From assembly GCA_028679775.1 (NCBI GenBank), contig JAJRAX010000210.1, forward strand, positions 1-8,473: DNA of 8,473 nt, in the 5' to 3' direction. Source of the DNA: Methanothrix sp. (GTDB lineage: Archaea; Halobacteriota; Methanosarcinia; Methanotrichales; Methanotrichaceae). How positions within the stretch are numbered: the stretch's first letter is position 1; every line of letters begins with the position of its first letter. A program made the position numbers and the translations under genes. Below, in pieces: positions 1 through 5,859 of this stretch. The notes under the pieces were generated by a model. That model was not told where the DNA came from and ran no database searches. It saw only the letters and a program-made list of their open reading frames with translations.

Positions 1-542
1 ACAATCATATCATCATAACAGCGGGCGAGCAGAGCCGAGAGCACTCCTAAAAATGAGAATATCAGACAGGCGAAGAGAAGGCTGGCCAAAAAGAGCACGC
101 TCACATGAAGGCCGGGGGCTATGATCACTGCCACAACGAGAAAGGCGATGGAGCTGACCATGCCACGTAAGATGCCGATAGAGGCCTTGCCGAGAAGGAG
201 CGATAAGAGCCCCACCGGAGCCATGAGCGACTCATCAAAGCTTCTCCAGTGGATTTGATCTATGACGAGCCTCGTTCCGGATCCGTTGAAGCTGCTGTTC
301 ATAGCCGTCATGGCGATGATGCCGGGCACGACGAACTGCATGTAGCTGATGCCGTCCATCTTGATGCTCCCGCCCAGCCCAAAGACAAAAGCGGCAATGT
401 AAAGCAGCGGGGAGACGACGGTTGCTATCAGGTAATTGGGCAGATTGCGCCGCAAGGCTGAGAGATCGGACCAGAGGATGGCATAGGCACCCTCTGCACC
501 CCTTAAAAGATCTAGTCCGATTTTGTCCAAGAGTCCTTTCAT
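1..542 (-). CDS. ABC-2 type transporter permease, partial (C-terminus beyond left edge)
   Basis: This open frame starts at ATG 542-540 and stays open for 180 codons to the window edge, so the C-terminus is missing. After a short amphipathic N-terminus (residues 1-35, with RRNLPNY at 31-37) there are long hydrophobic stretches at about 38-57, 68-82, 106-143 and 147-173. The Y-x-x-F-V-V-P-G-I-I-A-M-x-A-M run at 67-81 is typical of ABC-2/NodJ-like permeases, which sit in the membrane and usually work with a separate ATPase in export or flipping of substrates. AAGGAG lies 12 nt before the start. The gene begins 22 nt after the stop of the upstream binding protein, so co-transcription is likely. 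No ATPase gene is visible; it may lie further left. The family call is from motif and hydropathy only, and the substrate is unknown. Confidence 0.8.
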   Translation of the reverse strand, partial: MKGLLDKIGLDLLRGAEGAYAILWSDLSALRRNLPNYLIATVVSPLLYIAAFVFGLGGSIKMDGISYMQFVVPGIIAMTAMNSSFNGSGTRLVIDQIHWRSFDESLMAPVGLLSLLLGKASIGILRGMVSSIAFLVVAVIIAPGLHVSVLFLASLLFACLIFSFLGVLSALLARCYDDMI

Positions 543-564
543 AGCTCTTTCGGGTCTCCTTATT

Positions 565-1800
565 TCAGGGATAGATGAAGCTTCCAAGCTCGTTCGGCTG
601 GTAGTCCTTCTCTGTGAATCGGTCGAGATATTCCCTATGAATCGCTTCTGGGTCCATGTCGGCGAAGATATCGGGGTGAAGCCACTTGGACCAGTACATG
701 AGCAGCGCCGGATAATCTGTGCCGTAGCTGAGATAGGAGCTCATCACATAAACCTGGCTGCTCTTCACAGCACTGACCTCGGCCAGTTCCGGACGTCCAA
801 GGATTTCATCTCTCAAGGCTTGCATTTTAGAGCTATCTATCACCTCATAGCCGGAATCGTTCTTCTCTGCGTATTTGATGATGACATCTGGATTTCGTTT
901 TATGATCTCCTCGGCATCAAGTGTTGCAAAGGCCCCGCTTCCGTTCAGATCGCTGAATATGTGCCTTCCACCAGCCAGATCAACCAGCTTCTGGACGACA
1001 GAATTTTTATTGTATGTTTTATATGGCTGTGAGCTGGCCTCGACATAGACGCCTGGCCTGTCATCCTCGGAAAGCTCACTGATTCTGTCAGCAATGATAT
1101 TCAAATATTTGTCGTGGAACTCATTGAAGTACACATCTGCGTTTTCTCTTCGGTTGAGGACATAGCTCAATTTGAGCAGCTCGTCCCTTGTAGTCTCAGG
1201 AGTCGATGAGCCAAAGCTGAGGACTGCCACTCGATTGCCAATGCTCTCATTGATGGCCTTGGCACTGCTGCTGTAGGCAATGAGCAGATCAGGCTGTATC
1301 TCAAGCAGCTTTTCCAGATCCGGCTCAGTCCATGAGCCAACAGCTTCAAGTTCCGTAAGCCTGGGAAGAGTGACCCTGTACTCCTTGCTCTCTTTTATGT
1401 TGCTGGAGACTGCAACAGCGAGATCCTGCGCCTTGAGGACGCCAAGAATCTTAGCGTCCCTGTCAACCAAAGGCACGACGCTATCGACCGGCATATTTAT
1501 CTTGACAGTTCGGTTGGAATCATCGATGAGAATGATCTGCTCTTCTGATCCGTTTATGATCTTTAGAACCTGCTCGACATCGCTCTCGGTCACGCTGCCG
1601 TCTCCGTCGGCGTCTGAGAGATAGGTTGGCTGCAATTCTCCTTTGACTGCGCCTTCGATATAGGCGACATCCGCCTCGTCTATCCTGTCATCCAAATTGG
1701 CATTGCCGAAGATGTCGAGCGTGTATTCAGAAGAGCTAACCAGAGCAGCTGATAGGGCCAGCCAGGTGCAGACCGCAAAAAGCAAAGAAAACAGTCTCAT
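565..1800 (-). CDS. Secreted TroA/FepB-like ABC substrate-binding protein with N-terminal dockerin-like EF-hand pair (copy 1)
   Basis: A 411-residue protein. Residues 1-23 form a signal peptide without a lipobox. Residues 30-85 hold two calcium-loop motifs: N33-N35-D37-R39-D41-D44 and the near-perfect EF-hand loop D63-D65-D67-S69-T71-D74, arranged like a dockerin module. Residues from about 90 to 411 resemble class III periplasmic binding proteins (TroA/BtuF/FepB fold): an N-lobe with ILGV and PDLEKLLEIQPDLLIAY, a long connecting helix near LNRRENADVYFNEF, and a C-lobe with AGGRHIFSD, RNPDVIIKY and GRPELAEVSAV. Such proteins capture metal chelates, vitamin B12 or metal ions outside the membrane; the ligand here cannot be told. 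Several N-x-S/T sequons are present. A strong Shine-Dalgarno (AGGAGGTGA) sits inside the last codons of the upstream paralogue, and only 1 nt separates the genes, so translation is probably coupled. Downstream is an ABC-2 permease. Confidence 0.85.
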   Translation of the reverse strand: MRLFSLLFAVCTWLALSAALVSSSEYTLDIFGNANLDDRIDEADVAYIEGAVKGELQPTYLSDADGDGSVTESDVEQVLKIINGSEEQIILIDDSNRTVKINMPVDSVVPLVDRDAKILGVLKAQDLAVAVSSNIKESKEYRVTLPRLTELEAVGSWTEPDLEKLLEIQPDLLIAYSSSAKAINESIGNRVAVLSFGSSTPETTRDELLKLSYVLNRRENADVYFNEFHDKYLNIIADRISELSEDDRPGVYVEASSQPYKTYNKNSVVQKLVDLAGGRHIFSDLNGSGAFATLDAEEIIKRNPDVIIKYAEKNDSGYEVIDSSKMQALRDEILGRPELAEVSAVKSSQVYVMSSYLSYGTDYPALLMYWSKWLHPDIFADMDPEAIHREYLDRFTEKDYQPNELGSFIYP

Positions 1801-1801
1801 C

Positions 1802-3076
1802 TCATCTCACCTCCTGTGTAGGATAAACAAACACACCGTGCTTGCTCAAGTCGAAGTCTAATCCCTGAAACCGTGTCAAGTACTCCTGATGGATTGCCTG
1901 TGGGTCTAGGTCGTCAAATAAATCAGGGTGGAACCACTTGGCCAGGTATGCAATACCAGGAAGATGGTTGAATCCACCAAAGATATCGATATGAACAATG
2001 TAAACGCGCTTGTTTTCTATCGCTTTGACTTGAGCAAGCTCAGGACGGCCCATGATCTCGTCTCTGATCTCTGAAAACTCGGTCGTATTATCCAAAGCGT
2101 ATCCGCTTTCATCTGTAATGGCTCGTTTGAAAATAATATCCGGGTTTCGCTTCATTACTTCCTCAGGATCGACATCTACTCCAGAACCCTCAGAGATGTC
2201 ACCAAAGATATTTTTTCCACCTGCAATCTCTATCTTTTGGTGCCATCCGCTCTTAGAGCCACCAGTCCTCCACATCTCTCCTGGATTATATGTAGCTTCC
2301 AGGAATACATTGGGCCTATCATCTTCGGGAATTTCTTTGGTAGTATTCTGGATTTTACCAAGCCATCCTTCGTACCAATCTATGAACTCATCCGCTTTTT
2401 CGGTTCTTCCAAAGATGTAGCCAAAAGTCCTCACTTCATTTGCCAAGGTCTCCGGCTTGTAAAAGTCCAATGCAATAACGGAAATTCCTGGAAGCTTTTC
2501 TGCTTTCTCTTGGGCCTTGGAGGTCCATTGAATTACTAGATCGGGATTAAGGCCGATTATTGCCTCGTAGTCGGGAACCGAGATCGTTCCAACCGATGGA
2601 AGACCGGCTAACTCCGGAAAGTATGCCTTGGATTCCAGTATGCTGCTTCCCACACCTACGATCCTGTCCTGAACGCCCAGGATTCTCATTACCTCAGCAG
2701 GATAGTCGTTGAGCGTGACTGCTCGTTGTACCGGAAGCTTGACAGTAACAACTATGTCGGCGCTATCCATGAGCGTCAGCTCCAACTCTTCGCCTTTGAT
2801 GATCTCGTTTATCCGATCCACATCCAAGGAATCAACCTTGCCATCATAATTGGCATCGGCAAGTTTTGTGGCTTCGCTCTTGCCATCAATTATTCCCTTC
2901 ACGTAGTCAGCATCTCTCTCATCAATGATGTCGTTCATGTCGGCATTGCCGAAGATCCCCAAAGGATTGCTCGACAAGAGTGGATCGTCGATCTGATCGC
3001 CTGCTGTGGCGCTGCACAGGCCTGACGAAATGGCCAATATCAATAGAACAAGCAGAGAACTGAGCACTCTATTCAT
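1802..3076 (-). CDS. Secreted TroA/FepB-like ABC substrate-binding protein with N-terminal dockerin-like EF-hand pair (copy 2)
   Basis: A 424-residue paralogue of the downstream gene. I chose ATG 3076 because it begins a clean signal peptide (MNRVLSSLLVLLILAISSG, likely cut after CSA). The longer frame to 3139 would start upstream of the apparent TATA box. Two EF-hand-like loops follow: N44-D46-N48-I50-D52-D55 and D74-N76-D78-K80-D82-D85, with the dockerin-like GNADMND and DANYDGK cores. From about residue 100 comes the binding-protein domain: MRILGVQDRIVGVGSS, DYEAIIGLNPDLVIQW, the EDDRPNVFLEATY strand, AGGKNIFGD, RNPDIIFKR and GRPELAQVKAI. The C-terminus (AYLAKWFHPDLFDDLDPQAIHQEYL) is strongly shared with copy 1 and with the remnant at 3244-3447. 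The protein is probably a metal-chelate or cofactor receptor at the outer face of the membrane; ligand unknown. Its last codons contain the ribosome-binding site of copy 1. Confidence 0.85.
   Translation of the reverse strand: MNRVLSSLLVLLILAISSGLCSATAGDQIDDPLLSSNPLGIFGNADMNDIIDERDADYVKGIIDGKSEATKLADANYDGKVDSLDVDRINEIIKGEELELTLMDSADIVVTVKLPVQRAVTLNDYPAEVMRILGVQDRIVGVGSSILESKAYFPELAGLPSVGTISVPDYEAIIGLNPDLVIQWTSKAQEKAEKLPGISVIALDFYKPETLANEVRTFGYIFGRTEKADEFIDWYEGWLGKIQNTTKEIPEDDRPNVFLEATYNPGEMWRTGGSKSGWHQKIEIAGGKNIFGDISEGSGVDVDPEEVMKRNPDIIFKRAITDESGYALDNTTEFSEIRDEIMGRPELAQVKAIENKRVYIVHIDIFGGFNHLPGIAYLAKWFHPDLFDDLDPQAIHQEYLTRFQGLDFDLSKHGVFVYPTQEVR
1804..1812 (-). promoter_or_regulatory. Shine-Dalgarno of copy 1 embedded in the end of copy 2
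   Basis: Read on the minus strand, AGGAGGTGA lies 9 nt (counted from the GGAGG core) before ATG 1800. It overlaps the codons for the last residues (Gln-Glu-Val-Arg) of the upstream binding-protein gene, which stops at 1804-1802. This fixes the start of copy 1 and suggests translational coupling of the pair. Confidence 0.75.
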
Positions 3077-3118
3077 AATGAAATCACATTCCTTTTTACT
3101 AATATCATTGATAGTATG

Positions 3119-3140
3119 ATTATATATGCAAATGCGCATG
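3119..3140 (-). promoter_or_regulatory. Putative archaeal promoter (TATA box) with adjacent palindrome for the binding-protein operon
   Basis: On the minus strand CATATATAAT (3128-3119) is a good archaeal TATA element. A start of transcription about 25 nt downstream (around 3098) would give a short leader of roughly 22 nt before ATG 3076. Directly upstream, where BRE or a regulator would bind, is the perfect 8-bp palindrome ATGCGCAT (3132-3139). A repressor could act there, but no regulator gene is visible. Placement is by eye. Confidence 0.5.
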
Positions 3141-3198
3141 TTGATTATAACTATTTCGGTGATGATTGTCAGGATTGTCGGAGAGTTGTTATTCGAGG

Positions 3199-3204
3199 AA
3201 AAAA
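3199..3204 (-). terminator. Short T-tract downstream of the remnant gene
   Basis: A run of six A on the plus strand gives T6 on the minus strand about 40 nt after the TGA of the decayed binding-protein gene. Archaeal transcription often ends at such T-tracts. It may be the surviving terminator of the lost gene, separating it from the copy 2 promoter. Weak evidence alone. Confidence 0.3.
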
Positions 3205-3243
3205 GTGATTGAGCATAGCCCTCAGTCTATCGATTTACCGATC

Positions 3244-3447
3244 TCACGGATATGCCCACAATCCCTGGCTGGGTATGGAGAGCCAGTCCTCAAAGTACTC
3301 CTTCTTCAACTGCGCTGGATCAAGGTCCTGGAATAGATCAGGATAGAAGCGCTTGGCCAGATATGCGGCTCCAATGGGGTCCTGGCCACCGGATGCTGTT
3401 CCATAGTATCCGAGAATGTAAATCCGTCCATCTTTAGGGTATTCGTG
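3244..3447 (-). pseudogene. C-terminal remnant of a third TroA/FepB-like substrate-binding protein
   Basis: The minus strand encodes about 67 residues ending in TGA at 3246-3244 that match the C-termini of the two intact binding proteins. It carries GRIYILGYYG, then GAAYLAKRFYPDLFQDLDPAQ and KKEYFEDWL, and ends in LWAYP. The intact genes have the equivalents YLAKWFHPDLFDDLDPQ with a VFVYP end (copy 2) and YWSKWLHPDIFADMDPE with an SFIYP end (copy 1). Homology stops at an in-frame TAG around 3448-3450. No N-terminal part, signal peptide or start codon is found upstream, where the sequence passes into the pyrB leader. This is therefore a truncated relic, probably left by deletion or recombination. 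The reading frame itself is undamaged, which suggests the loss is fairly recent. No insertion sequence is visible at the break. Confidence 0.8.
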
Positions 3448-3462
3448 CTATAAGCATAAAAT
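3448..3462 (+). promoter_or_regulatory. Candidate pyrB promoter (TATA-like)
   Basis: CTATAAGC and the overlapping CATAAAAT at 3448-3462 are the most TATA-like elements upstream of pyrB. They would place transcription start near 3480 and give a leader of about 60 nt. A weaker AT-rich element near 3513-3522 could instead produce a nearly leaderless transcript. The candidate sits exactly at the break of the remnant gene on the other strand. Confidence 0.35.
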
Positions 3463-3544
3463 CATGATTAAGGAAGGTAGATGCAGAGGCAGCCAGGAGC
3501 CACATGTGGAAGCCTTATTATCTCAGAAATTGAGATGGTAAGCC

Positions 3545-4465
3545 ATGTTCATGAAGAGGCATGTGCTCTCCATGCGAGAGTTCTCCCGAGAGGAGATCGA
3601 CTCCGTCCTTGATCTGGCAGCATCCCTAGAGCCTTATGCGCGGGGAAAGAAGAGCGATATGATGGCTGGCCGGATCCTGGCCCTCCTATTTTTTGAGCCT
3701 TCAACGAGAACGCGCATGTCATTTGAGACTGCTATGAAGCGGCTTGGCGGTGGAGTCATCAACCTTGGACCTGCCGAGGGCTCCTCGATCTCCAAGGGCG
3801 AGTCCCTGGCAGATACCGTGCGGGTTATAGGCGGTTATGCTGACGTCCTTGTCATCCGCCACCCAAAAGAGGGATCAGCCCGCCTCGCCTCCCAGTTCTC
3901 GCCGGTCCCTGTGATCAACGCAGGCGACGGAGCCGGGCACCACCCAACTCAGACGCTTCTCGACCTTTACACCATCAAAAAGGAGAGCCGCCTGGAGAAC
4001 CTGAGCATTGCCCTCGTGGGCGACCTGAAGTACGGCCGCACAGTTCACTCCCTGGCATATGCTCTCTCCCTTTACGGCGCTGACATCACTCTGGTCTCTC
4101 CTCCCGGCCTGAAGATGCCTGAGTCTATCAAGGCAGACCTCTCCGGCAAGGGAACAGCTGTTCGCGAGACCAGCGACCTCGGAGAAGTGATCAACAATGT
4201 TGATGTGCTCTACATGACCCGCATCCAGCGAGAGAGGTTCCCGGACCCGGTAGAATACAAGAAAGTGGCCAGCAGCTACAGGATAACTCCGGAGTTCCTT
4301 GCAGAAGCAAGAAAGAACCTCATCATCATGCATCCCCTGCCAAGAGTAGACGAGATCGCTCCTGCAGTGGACCGAACTGGACACGCCCGCTACTTCGAGC
4401 AATCTTTCTACGGCGTGCCGGTTAGAATGGCTCTCTTGAGGATGCTCATAGAAGAAGGTGCATAG
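3545..4465 (+). CDS. pyrB: Aspartate carbamoyltransferase catalytic subunit
   Basis: This enzyme condenses carbamoyl phosphate with L-aspartate to N-carbamoyl-aspartate, the committed step of cytoplasmic pyrimidine synthesis. The 306-residue length is normal. The carbamoyl-phosphate loop S53-T54-R55-T56-R57 is in FFEPSTRTRMSFE. The 80s loop (S80, S81, K84) is in GSSISKGES. GHHPTQTLLD lies at 131-140, the aspartate-binding R226 and Q228 are in MTRIQRERF, and HPLPRVDEI is at 263-271. The frame has a stop just before ATG 3545, so only ATG 3545 or ATG 3551 can be the start; the second gives an N-terminus (MKRHVLSM) closer to known archaeal PyrB. The Shine-Dalgarno is weak. The gene is followed after 2 nt by pyrI, so the two chains are made together and can form the allosteric holoenzyme. 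Confidence 0.97.
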   Translation: MFMKRHVLSMREFSREEIDSVLDLAASLEPYARGKKSDMMAGRILALLFFEPSTRTRMSFETAMKRLGGGVINLGPAEGSSISKGESLADTVRVIGGYADVLVIRHPKEGSARLASQFSPVPVINAGDGAGHHPTQTLLDLYTIKKESRLENLSIALVGDLKYGRTVHSLAYALSLYGADITLVSPPGLKMPESIKADLSGKGTAVRETSDLGEVINNVDVLYMTRIQRERFPDPVEYKKVASSYRITPEFLAEARKNLIIMHPLPRVDEIAPAVDRTGHARYFEQSFYGVPVRMALLRMLIEEGA

Positions 4466-4467
4466 CA

Positions 4468-4974
4468 ATGAGAGATAACCCAAGATTGGAAGAAAAACCA
4501 AGAAAAGATGACGAGCCAAAGGGACAAAAGGTCAGGCCCATCAACAACGGCACAGTGATCGATCACATTGCTGGAGGCCAGGCTCTCAATGTCCTCAAGA
4601 TCCTGGGCATCTCAGGAGCCACAGACGCGATGGTCTCGGTAGTCATGAATGTCGATAGCAGAAAGCTTGGCAGAAAGGATATAGTCAAAGTGGAGGACCG
4701 CGAGCTTTTGGAGGAAGAGGTCAACAGGATTGCACTCATTGCCCCAGATGCATCAATCAACATCATCAGGGACTGCAAAGTCATTGAAAAACGAAAGGTG
4801 GATCTGCCAGACGAGATCGTAGGTGTAGTGCGCTGCCAGAACCCAAACTGCATTTCCAATACCCTTGAACCCATCAAATCCAGGATGCTTGTCAAGGTCA
4901 AAAATCCCGTCTTGTTGCGCTGCCTGTATTGCGAGCAACCCCTTACCGAGAGAATAGCAGAGTACCTGATCTGA
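4468..4974 (+). CDS. pyrI: Aspartate carbamoyltransferase regulatory subunit
   Basis: The regulatory chain binds nucleotide effectors and links catalytic trimers into the holoenzyme. At 168 residues it is about 15 longer than the 153-residue E. coli chain, with a charged N-terminal extension (residues 1-22, many Lys, Glu, Asp and Arg) before the conserved INNGTVIDHI. The allosteric domain shows D32-H33, LGRKDIVKVE (K70, K74) and Lys near 108. The zinc domain has C123, C128, C152 and C155, with exactly the 5-24-3 spacing of the E. coli enzyme. ATG 4468 is the only ATG before the conserved domain, and AAGGTG within the end of pyrB can serve as its ribosome-binding site. Tight spacing suggests translational coupling with pyrB. 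Confidence 0.97.
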   Translation: MRDNPRLEEKPRKDDEPKGQKVRPINNGTVIDHIAGGQALNVLKILGISGATDAMVSVVMNVDSRKLGRKDIVKVEDRELLEEEVNRIALIAPDASINIIRDCKVIEKRKVDLPDEIVGVVRCQNPNCISNTLEPIKSRMLVKVKNPVLLRCLYCEQPLTERIAEYLI

Positions 4975-4996
4975 GAATGCTTGGTCCTGTCGAATG

Positions 4997-5010
4997 CGAA
5001 AGTATAAATC
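4997..5010 (+). promoter_or_regulatory. BRE/TATA promoter of the FKBP gene
   Basis: CGAAAGTATAAATC is a close match to an archaeal BRE (CGAAA) followed by a TATA box. Transcription would begin near 5030, about 30-40 nt before the proposed start codon. It lies after the pyrI stop, so the FKBP gene can be transcribed independently of pyrBI. It also argues against upstream in-frame starts (TTG 4929, ATG 4977). Confidence 0.6.
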
Positions 5011-5072
5011 AGGTTCTGGCATTGTCTTGCCCCAGTTTAGATGGAGCTGACTATCATAGGATGGAATTTGAG

Positions 5073-5831
5073 ATGACAGTGAAAAATGGCGATTTCATTA
5101 GAATTGATTATATAGAGACGGTTGATGGGCAGACTATTGCTGCTACTGACAGAGACGTGGCTACAGAAAAGGGAATCTTCAGTGAGGATGCCCAGTATGG
5201 GCCGCACCTCATAGTAGTGGGAGCGGGCCAGCTCGTGGCAGGCTTCGAAGCAGACCTGATTGGAAAGGAGATCGGCTACTCAGGAAAGATAGAGCTCCCT
5301 CCAGAGAGCGCTTTTGGCCTGCGCGATCCCAAGAAGATCGAGATCGTTCCCATGAACCGATTCAAGGAGCAAAAGCCAGTCGTAGGAATGCGAGTGGGCG
5401 TGGAGAATAAGACAGGAACAGTCTCCAGGATCATCGGGCGAAAGGTGAGCATCGACTTCAATCACCCCCTGGTTGACAAGACCATCGTCTACGAGTACAA
5501 GATCACGGAGAGCATCGAGGATCGGCTGGAGAAGCTCAAGGCCATCATCAATACCTTTGCCAGGATGGAGCTTGAGGCAGAGATAAAAGATGAAATGGCC
5601 ATCATCAATGTTCCCTGGGAGCTATCCTATTACAAGGAATGGCTCATGATCAGGCGAGGTCTCGCGGACATGATCATCCAGCACCTGGGATTCAAAGAGG
5701 TTGACTATGTCGAGAAGCACACCGGCGAGCGAATCAAGGCCGAGTTGATCTCACCACCAGCAAAAGAGCCCGCTACTGAAGAGGCAAAACCTGCAGAGCG
5801 GCCCGCGGAAGAGACCACAACACCAGCCTAA
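5073..5831 (+). CDS. FKBP-type peptidyl-prolyl cis-trans isomerase, long archaeal type with inserted-flap domain
   Basis: This protein catalyses cis-trans isomerisation of X-Pro bonds and probably acts as a cytoplasmic folding chaperone; there is no signal peptide. From ATG 5073 it has 252 residues. Residues 1-82 form the first half of the FKBP core (GDFIRIDYIETVDG, VGAGQLVAGFEADLIG, LPPESAFGLRDP). About 83-125 is the insert-in-flap chaperone domain seen in SlyD-like proteins. Residues 126-147 (IDFNHPLVDKTIVYEYKI) complete the core. About 149-225 is an extra C-terminal domain as in long archaeal FKBPs, and 228-252 is a Pro/Glu/Ala/Thr-rich tail. The usual NHPLAGK is NHPLVDK here, and the usual Phe of the VFDTT-type motif is Ala. 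ATG 5061, four residues longer, is an alternative start; ribosome-binding sites are weak for both. Confidence 0.92.
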   Translation: MTVKNGDFIRIDYIETVDGQTIAATDRDVATEKGIFSEDAQYGPHLIVVGAGQLVAGFEADLIGKEIGYSGKIELPPESAFGLRDPKKIEIVPMNRFKEQKPVVGMRVGVENKTGTVSRIIGRKVSIDFNHPLVDKTIVYEYKITESIEDRLEKLKAIINTFARMELEAEIKDEMAIINVPWELSYYKEWLMIRRGLADMIIQHLGFKEVDYVEKHTGERIKAELISPPAKEPATEEAKPAERPAEETTTPA

Positions 5832-5859
5832 AAAAAATTATCTTTTTTATTCTATTTTT
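5830..5859. terminator. Convergent T-tract terminators (both strands)
   Basis: The 26 bases between the stop codons of two convergent genes serve both strands. For the plus-strand FKBP gene, T6 at 5843-5848 and T5 at 5855-5859 follow the stop. For the minus-strand tyrosine-rich gene, eight T (complement of A at 5830-5837) follow its stop by about 20 nt. There is no strong hairpin, as expected for archaeal T-tract termination. Confidence 0.6.

Noticed and set aside
523..1032. 169-codon plus-strand open frame
   Set aside because: It lies antisense to the copy 1 binding-protein gene, has no signal or domain, and its sequence is explained by the opposite strand.
3252..3437. 61-codon plus-strand open frame
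   Set aside because: It is the antisense shadow of the binding-protein remnant, whose minus-strand translation clearly matches the paralogues.
3464..3541. 25-codon frame ending 3 nt before pyrB, considered as a pyrL-like leader peptide
   Set aside because: It has no ribosome-binding site, starts near or upstream of the likely transcription start, and no attenuator hairpin or T-run follows.
3481..3612. Open frame from an ATG directly after AAGGAAGG, overlapping the pyrB start
   Set aside because: The purine-rich motif is only 3 nt from the ATG, the product is not recognisable, and the frame runs out of phase through conserved pyrB codons.
3875..4519. 214-codon minus-strand open frame
   Set aside because: It is antisense to pyrB, whose active-site motifs are all intact; long antisense frames are expected with this codon use.
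4929..5072. In-frame 5' extension of the FKBP gene from TTG 4929
   Set aside because: It overlaps pyrI and the BRE/TATA promoter, and the extra residues do not resemble FKBP N-termini.
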